Origin: JAWPNA01 sp045402695
GTDB lineage: Bacteria; Acidobacteriota; Polarisedimenticolia; JACPZX01; DASXTC01
Assembly (NCBI GenBank): GCA_045402695.1
Contig: JAWPNA010000410.1
Span: forward strand, 1 to 20,369
DNA: 20,369 nt
Direction: 5' to 3'
The position numbers and the translations under genes are program-made. Positions within the stretch are counted from its first letter, which is position 1; each line of letters begins with the position of its first letter. The notes under the pieces were generated by a model. That model worked only from the letters and a program-made list of their open reading frames with translations, searched no databases and was not told where the DNA came from. This document shows positions 15,912-20,369 of the stretch, in pieces.

Positions 15912-16616
15912 ATGATGGCGCCGCTGCAGCCGGGATCATTCAAGGGGATCGTCTTCGATCTGGACGGCACGCTGATCGACTCGTACGAGGCGATTGCGGA
16001 GAGCCTCAACCACGCGCTCGCGGGCCTGGGCTTCGCGTCCGTGGCCCCCGGCCATGTGCGCGCGATGGTGGGCCGGGGGCTCGAGACGCTCATGGGGCGT
16101 GCCATGGGACAGCGCGCCGTGGAGGATCCGGGGCTGATCCAGAAGGGAGTGGGCCTCTTCCGCGATCGATACGACGCGATCTGCGTCGCCAAGACGAGCC
16201 TTCTGCCCGGCGTCAAAGAGACGGTTCCGGCCCTGGCGGGGCGCGGCTACCGGATGTCGGTGGCCACCAACAAGCCGTCCTACTTCGCCAGGCGCCTGCT
16301 CGACGAGCTGGGCATCGGCCGTCACCTCGACGCCGTGATCGGCCCCGATCTGGCGTCGCATCACAAGCCGCACCCCGAGGTGGCGCTGGCGGCGCTCGCC
16401 GCCATGAGGCTGGAGCCTCGCGAAGCGCTCTATGTGGGCGATATGGAAGTGGACGTGCAGACCGCGCGCGCCGCGGGCATGAGCGTCGTGGTCCTGCCCA
16501 CCGGATCGAGCAGTCTCGATGAGCTTGCCGGGGCCGGCGCCGACCTCATCGTGCCGGCCTTCGCATCGTTGCTCGACTTGCTGCCGGGGCCTCTGATAGA
16601 ATCCCGTTCATCCTGA
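15912..16616 (+). CDS. HAD-superfamily hydrolase, phosphoglycolate phosphatase-like
   Basis: This 234-residue protein has all four HAD motifs: DLDGTLID with nucleophile Asp16 and acid Asp18, VATNKP with Thr119, Lys152 in HKPHPE, and the metal-binding GDMEVD at 176-181. The helical cap between residues 25 and 95 is of the small class seen in phosphoglycolate phosphatase and related enzymes. The likely product from phosphoglycolate is glycolate, but specificity in this family is hard to predict. Pyrophosphatase (PpaX) and phosphonate-hydrolase activities are alternatives. It begins 15 bases after the pseudouridine synthase gene, and two ATGs (15912 and 15915) are possible. No Shine-Dalgarno precedes them. 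Confidence 0.88.
   Translation: MMAPLQPGSFKGIVFDLDGTLIDSYEAIAESLNHALAGLGFASVAPGHVRAMVGRGLETLMGRAMGQRAVEDPGLIQKGVGLFRDRYDAICVAKTSLLPGVKETVPALAGRGYRMSVATNKPSYFARRLLDELGIGRHLDAVIGPDLASHHKPHPEVALAALAAMRLEPREALYVGDMEVDVQTARAAGMSVVVLPTGSSSLDELAGAGADLIVPAFASLLDLLPGPLIESRSS
16594..16602 (+). promoter_or_regulatory. possible extended -10 promoter before the zinc-ribbon gene
   Basis: TGATAGAAT reads as an extended -10 (TG, one base, TAGAAT at 16597-16602) inside the last codons of the HAD gene. It closely resembles the TGATACAAT before that gene. The start would fall near 16609, giving a leader of about 41 bases with a strong ribosome site. No good -35 box is apparent. Confidence 0.3.
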
Positions 16617-16649
16617 TAAACGAGTCACGTGGCGAGGAGGCTGCACGAA

Positions 16650-16814
16650 ATGCCCGTTTACGACTTCAAGTGCGTGGACTGCAAGAAACGCTTCAGCATG
16701 ACACTGTCGGTCGCCGACCGCAGCAAGGACCGGATCAAGTGCCCCAAGTGCTCAAGCAAAAAGGTCGAGCAGCAGTACGAGGCAGTCTACGCCGTCACCT
16801 CCAAGAAGTCCTGA
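16650..16814 (+). CDS. small FmdB-type zinc-ribbon protein
   Basis: This 54-residue protein matches the FmdB/CxxC-CxxC regulatory-protein family: it starts MPVYDFKC and has two cysteine pairs, Cys8/Cys11 (CVDC) and Cys31/Cys34 (CPKC), that would hold one zinc ion. A strong GAGGAGG at 16634-16640 lies nine bases before ATG 16650, so the longer in-frame ORF from 16629 is rejected. The function of the family is not well defined; some members have been linked to gene regulation. The basic tail (VTSKKS) would suit nucleic-acid or ribosome contact. It sits between a HAD hydrolase and a D-aminoacylase gene. Confidence 0.85.
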   Translation: MPVYDFKCVDCKKRFSMTLSVADRSKDRIKCPKCSSKKVEQQYEAVYAVTSKKS

Positions 16815-16838
16815 GAACTCCGGGTTCCGGGCGCGCGG

Positions 16839-18538
16839 ATGCCCCGTCTGCTGATCAGGGGCGGCACTCTTCATGATGGAACCGGCGCCGCACCGCGCCT
16901 GGCCGACCTTCTCGTTGATGGAGATCGCATCCTCGACGTCGTTGCCCCCGGAGAAGATCGCGCCACGGCGGCCGGCGGGATCATCGAGGCGGCGGGGCTG
17001 GCCGTCTGTCCCGGCTTCATCGACATTCACTCGCACGGCGACCTGATCTTCACGCTGCCTCCCGACCCGCAGAGGGCCCTGCTGGCCGGCAGGATCGGGC
17101 AGGGGATCACCAGCGAGATCGTCGGCAACTGCGGCCTGGGCGTCTTCCCCTGCACTGCTGCAACCGAGGAGACGCTGCGGGCCGTGTCCGGATGGATGAC
17201 GCCCAAGGATGCGGCGCCCTGGCCCGCCGGTCCGACCTGGAGTCGTACCTCGCGCACCTGGAGTCGAACGGCGTCTGGGTCAACGTAGGGGCGCTCCAGC
17301 CGCGCGGGCCGCTCAGGATCGAGGCGGCGGGACTGTCCCGTGACCTCCCCGGGATCAATGGGGCTGAAGCTCTGGCGCGGATGATGCGGCGCCTGACGGA
17401 GGCCCTCGATGCCGGGGCGTTCGGCCTCTCCACGGGGCTGATCTACCCGCCCGGCATCTACACGCCGACCGACGAGATCGTCGCGCTCGCCCAGGCGCTG
17501 GCCGGCCGCTGCGGCGATTCCGCGTTCGTGGCCAGCCACATCCGAGGATCGAGCGAGACGCTGCTGCCCGCCGTGGAGGAGCTCCTGGACGTGGGCCGGC
17601 GCGCCGGCGCGCGCGTGCAGCACTCGCACAACGAGGCCGTGGGGAGAGAGCACTGGCCCAAGATCGAGCGCGTGCTGGAAAAAGAGAACGCCGCCCGCCG
17701 CGCGGGAATTGCGGTGAGCTACGACATGTTTCCGTACACCGCCGCGGCCACGATGATGCTCGCGATCTACCCCCCATGGTCCCTCGAGGGAGGCGTGAGC
17801 CAGTTGCTCGATCGGCTCGCCGATCCCGCGTCGCGCACCGCCATCCGCGAGAGCATTGAGACGGTCACGCCGTCTTGGCCCCCACGGACCGAAGGAGGCT
17901 GGCCGCACAACCTGGTGAAGGCGGTCGGCTGGGACCTCATCACGATCGGCAGTGTCGCCTCGGAGCTCAACCGCCGCCTCGAGGGGATGAGCCTCGCGCA
18001 GCTCGGCCGCGCCACGGGCAGGAGCCCGTTCGATGCCGTCTCCGATCTGATGCTCGAGGAACGCGGCATGGTGTCGCAGATCATTCACGGCATCTCCGGA
18101 GAGGAAGGCCGCGAAACCGGCATCGAGACCCTGCTGTCGCACCCCTCCGGCTGCATCTGCACCGACGCCAACGACTTCGGCAAGGGCAGGCCCCACCCAG
18201 CCGCCTACGGCACCTATCCCCGCGTGCTGTCCCGGTACGTGCGCGAGCGCAAGCTGATGACCGTCCAGGCCGCCATCCACAAGATGACCGGAGCCCCCGC
18301 GGCGCTGCTCGGCCTGAAGGACCGAGGCGTGGTGCGGCCGGGTGCCTTCGCGGACCTGGTCATCTTCGATCCCCAAACCGTCGGCTCGGAGGCGACCTTC
18401 GATGATCCGCGCCGGCTCGCCACCGGGATCATCTCCGTGTTGATCAACGGGATCCCTGTCCTCGTCCGAGATTCTGACGCTCCCACGCCTCCCATCGCGA
18501 ATCGCCCGGCGGGGAAGGTGCTCCGGCGCCACCGATAG
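16839..18538 (+). pseudogene. D-aminoacylase-like amidohydrolase gene with a one-base frameshift
   Basis: Two overlapping frames together make one N-acyl-D-amino-acid deacylase of about 566 residues. The first frame (16839-17288) holds the beta-sandwich start, FIDIHSHGD with zinc ligands His64 and His66, and Cys98 in GNCGLG. The second frame, readable from about 17192 to the TAG at 18538, holds SHIRG (His codon at 17537), QHSHNEAVG (His codons at 17621 and 17627), CTDAND (Asp codon at 18164) and the C-terminal metal-independent fold (GVVRPGAFADLVIFDP). The frame changes between about 17215 and 17231, as if one base were missing before the RSDLESYL segment. All catalytic positions of the family are kept in both halves, so this may be a recent mutation, a sequencing or assembly error, or less likely programmed frameshifting; no slippery heptamer is seen. 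If intact, the enzyme would remove acyl groups from D-amino acids. Confidence 0.85.
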
Positions 18539-19689
18539 GAGGGCGCAGGCGGTGGTGGTGTGAACGCATACACGGTTCCCTGGAGCGTCCCAAGGTAAAG
18601 CGTGGCGTCCGACGTGCCGATCGCGCCGATCCCCTGATCGAACTTGAAGGACCACCGCTTGACACCGTCGGATTGGCCGTAAGCGATCAGCTCGCCGCCG
18701 CGGTCTCCCGCCAGGATGACGTCGCCCCAGACCTGTGGGTGCCGCGAGGTCCACTCCTCGGGTGCCTTCCGGCCCCATAGCACGCGCCGCAGTCCGGAGT
18801 CCAGCGAGATGATCGTCCGGGCGACATCCACCGTCTCCTGAGCGGGGCGCAGAAACACCGAGATGACGCCGCTCACAGCCATTGGGTTGCCTACGGGCTT
18901 GCCCTGGAGCGCAATCCTGGAGAGGATGGCTCCCGTCTTCCCGTCCAGCCGGATCAACCGGAACGGAGACGTGCCCGCGAACACCTCGTCGCCCTGCACC
19001 ATCAGTGACGTCGTGACCACCGCTTCAAGATCCGCCTCCCACGCAGCACGACCGGTGAGTGGATCGAGCCCCTGCACCTTCGTCCCGTCAACGGCGACAT
19101 AGAGGTATGCCGGCCCCGTCGCGGGGACGATGTGGGGCTCGACCGGCCCTATCTCCCAGTTCTTGCGACCTGTCATCAGGTCGAGGCAGATGAGCTGGGC
19201 ATTCAATCCCACGACGTATGCGTTGCCGCCGTACCGGACGACCTCGCCGTCCGCGCCTCCCTGGCCACCAGCGTCGGCCCCCAGTTCGTGCTTCCAGCGG
19301 ACTTGCCCCGTCGCGATGTCGAACGCATACACATGCCCGCGGCCTTTGCCCACAGTGGTGGCGAGGACAAGGTCATCCGCCACCAACGGGTCATGGTGAA
19401 AGGCGGCGCTGTCGTCCCCGTCGGCGCCGGCGCGCGCGTCGTACTTCCACTTGAGGGAGCCGTCCTTCCTGCTGAGCAGATAGAAGGTCCCGGAGGTGGA
19501 ACCGAAGACCACACCGTCTCTCACCGTGGTCGGACGTGATGTGATCGATCCTCCCGAATCGAAAGCCCATTGCACACCCTTGAGCAGATTCCCGCCCCGT
19601 GCCGAGCCCCCCTGCTGCGAGGGCGCGCAGGTCGCCGCCATCCCGATCGCCGCGCAGGAGCAGAAGAGAGCCATCAACCGCGTTTGCAT
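18214..19689 (-). CDS. secreted PQQ-repeat beta-propeller protein (BamB-like fold)
   Basis: This 491-residue protein starts at ATG 19689 after a GGGAGGGG ribosome site (about 19700-19693). The N-terminus is a signal peptide, possibly a lipoprotein one (AAIGMAATC). Residues about 35-380 contain repeated propeller blades with the G-x-x-x-W pattern: GSLKWKYDA, GQVRWKHELG, GRKNWEIG, GRAAWEADLE and GVKRWSFKFDQGIG. The fold is that of PQQ-like or quinoprotein-type repeats, as in BamB, and does not by itself imply a cofactor. The propeller ends at VYAFTPPPPAPS near 18540. The remaining 108 residues are encoded entirely antisense to the D-aminoacylase C-terminus and look like read-through sequence. 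The family start is well supported; the true end is in doubt. Confidence 0.8.
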   Translation of the reverse strand: MQTRLMALFCSCAAIGMAATCAPSQQGGSARGGNLLKGVQWAFDSGGSITSRPTTVRDGVVFGSTSGTFYLLSRKDGSLKWKYDARAGADGDDSAAFHHDPLVADDLVLATTVGKGRGHVYAFDIATGQVRWKHELGADAGGQGGADGEVVRYGGNAYVVGLNAQLICLDLMTGRKNWEIGPVEPHIVPATGPAYLYVAVDGTKVQGLDPLTGRAAWEADLEAVVTTSLMVQGDEVFAGTSPFRLIRLDGKTGAILSRIALQGKPVGNPMAVSGVISVFLRPAQETVDVARTIISLDSGLRRVLWGRKAPEEWTSRHPQVWGDVILAGDRGGELIAYGQSDGVKRWSFKFDQGIGAIGTSDATLYLGTLQGTVYAFTPPPPAPSYRWRRSTFPAGRFAMGGVGASESRTRTGIPLINTEMIPVASRRGSSKVASEPTVWGSKMTRSAKAPGRTTPRSFRPSSAAGAPVILWMAAWTVISLRSRTYRDSTRG

Positions 19690-19713
19690 ACGCCCCTCCC
19701 AAGACACAACCAT

Positions 19714-19744
19714 GGCGCCCCGCCGGGCCGCTGGCCGGGGCGCC
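19714..19744 (-). repeat. GC-rich inverted repeat in the leader of the PQQ-repeat gene
   Basis: A perfect 9-bp inverted repeat (19714-19722 with 19736-19744) with a 13-base loop lies 25 bases before the PQQ-repeat gene start, and so within its 5' leader on the minus strand. No T run follows. A weak CATAAT -10 candidate (19755-19750) lies just upstream of it on that strand. The hairpin could affect translation or mRNA stability, but this is speculative. Confidence 0.35.
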
Positions 19745-19851
19745 TCCTGATTATGACCCAACTGGAGGGGGAGGGAAATGGTGGGCAGATTCGCTTACAG
19801 CCGGATGGGTCTGGTTCATCAAGAGAAATATTCTTTCACCGTTCGGTGCTG

Positions 19852-19860
19852 TGGTACAGT
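19852..19860 (+). promoter_or_regulatory. possible extended -10 promoter of the last gene
   Basis: TGGTACAGT contains an extended -10 (TG, one base, TACAGT at 19855-19860). It lies in an AT-richer patch upstream of the secreted-protein gene that starts at 19907. The leader would be about 40 bases long. A weak TTTCAC-like -35 (19834-19839) has a short 15-base spacer. Confidence 0.35.
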
Positions 19861-19906
19861 CGCGCCCGTCGTGATTCGCCCTCGGTCCGGTTGGGGAGGA
19901 CGCCTC

Positions 19907-20369
19907 ATGCCCACTCCATCTACTGCGCTCGCCAAGGAGTCTCGCTCGATCCGCACCACCTTATGCCGGCTCGCGCTTCTCCTGGTCGGCTTCACGACGC
20001 TTGCCGCCCCGCAAGAGGCCGCGCCGAAGGTCTGCCGTCCCGTCCCCCTGATCTCGCATGAGGTCAGGCACGACCTCTCGCCGCCTCTTCGTTCTCTCCC
20101 CAGGATCGCGAGGTCAAGAGAGACAGGGGAGCGAGAGGCCGGCGCCGTGCGCCCGTTACCGGGCCGAAAAGGCCGGCCGGGACAAGGCTCCGGCTCTGCC
20201 GCGCTGCAGTCCGGCTCGAGCAAAACAACAGAGTTCCTGCCGATGCCACCTCCTCTGGTCAGCTTTGACGGCGTGAACAATCGCGACGCCGGAGTGCCGC
20301 CCGACCCTGTGATCGACGTCGGCCCGCACCACATCTTGCAGTGGGTCAACGTTTCATTTGCGATCTGGG
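19907..20369 (+). CDS. secreted protein of unknown function, truncated by the window end
   Basis: An open frame of 154 codons runs from ATG 19907 to the end of the window without a stop. GGGGAGGA at 19893-19900 lies six bases upstream of the start. The N-terminus carries a signal peptide (LCRLALLLVGFTTLAAPQEA). A basic, low-complexity stretch follows (residues 60-100). The visible end, FDGVNNRDAGVPPDPVIDVG followed by PHHILQWVNVSFAIW, resembles the opening of large secreted proteins that carry a 'PPDxxGDVGPxHxVQxVN' segment, seen in Acidobacteriota and Bacteroidota. These often continue into propeller-like and Ig-like regions. No catalytic residue can be judged because the gene is cut off. 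Confidence 0.75.
   Translation, partial: MPTPSTALAKESRSIRTTLCRLALLLVGFTTLAAPQEAAPKVCRPVPLISHEVRHDLSPPLRSLPRIARSRETGEREAGAVRPLPGRKGRPGQGSGSAALQSGSSKTTEFLPMPPPLVSFDGVNNRDAGVPPDPVIDVGPHHILQWVNVSFAIW

Noticed and set aside
17192..18538. Treating the second D-aminoacylase frame as a separate gene starting at ATG 17192
   Set aside because: It would lack the HxH and Cys zinc ligands found in the upstream frame, has no ribosome site, and its first residues do not fit the family.

Overview
The window is a 20.4 kb piece of a high-GC, gene-dense, Gram-negative bacterial chromosome. The main clues are a TonB-dependent receptor with an N-terminal carboxypeptidase-regulatory-like domain, many secreted proteins of outer-membrane or periplasmic type, purine-rich ribosome binding sites, and a phosphodiesterase fused to TPR repeats. 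Together these suggest Acidobacteriota or a related uncultured phylum. This is inference from gene style; no rRNA or other phylogenetic marker is present. I see no tRNA, rRNA, CRISPR array, transposase or prophage gene, and the region reads as ordinary chromosome.

Layout. Positions 1-111 are the tail of an unknown gene. A strong sigma70-like promoter (267-294) then precedes a plus-strand run: an outer-membrane TonB receptor (394-3012), a periplasmic ABC-type substrate-binding protein with no transporter partner (3077-4039), an inner-membrane hybrid histidine kinase (4057-6060), and an unusual membrane-anchored SPFH-phosphodiesterase-TPR fusion (6099-8972). The first three look like a sensory relay crossing the envelope. 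Two minus-strand genes for secreted proteins follow: a small HExxH protein (8908-9603) and a putative outer-membrane beta-barrel (9754-10599).

The middle holds a tightly coupled plus-strand operon: a HOGA1-like aldolase (10705-11598), a DUF1028/peptidoglycan-binding protein (11595-12605) and an NAD-dependent epimerase-like SDR (12602-13678). Both junctions are 4-bp GTGA overlaps. A convergent alanine-glyoxylate aminotransferase-like gene (13608-14792) shares a short, symmetric promoter region with the divergent plus-strand group: RluA-type pseudouridine synthase (14841-15896), phosphoglycolate-phosphatase-like HAD hydrolase (15912-16616), FmdB-type zinc ribbon (16650-16814) and a D-aminoacylase-like amidohydrolase (16839-18538). 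The last gene is split by a one-base frameshift. A minus-strand PQQ-repeat beta-propeller gene (18214-19689) and the start of a secreted protein (19907-window end) close the window.

How the genes may work together. Several central enzymes touch glyoxylate chemistry (HOGA-like aldolase, AGT-like aminotransferase, phosphoglycolate-phosphatase-like HAD) or acylated D-amino acids (D-aminoacylase, with the DUF1028 protein as a possible companion), which suggests catabolism of amino-acid or cell-wall material. The best candidates for something new are the SPFH-phosphodiesterase-TPR fusion, the TonB receptor/binding protein/hybrid kinase trio, and a junction hairpin that places a Shine-Dalgarno sequence in its loop. 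All three convergent gene pairs overlap tail to tail.
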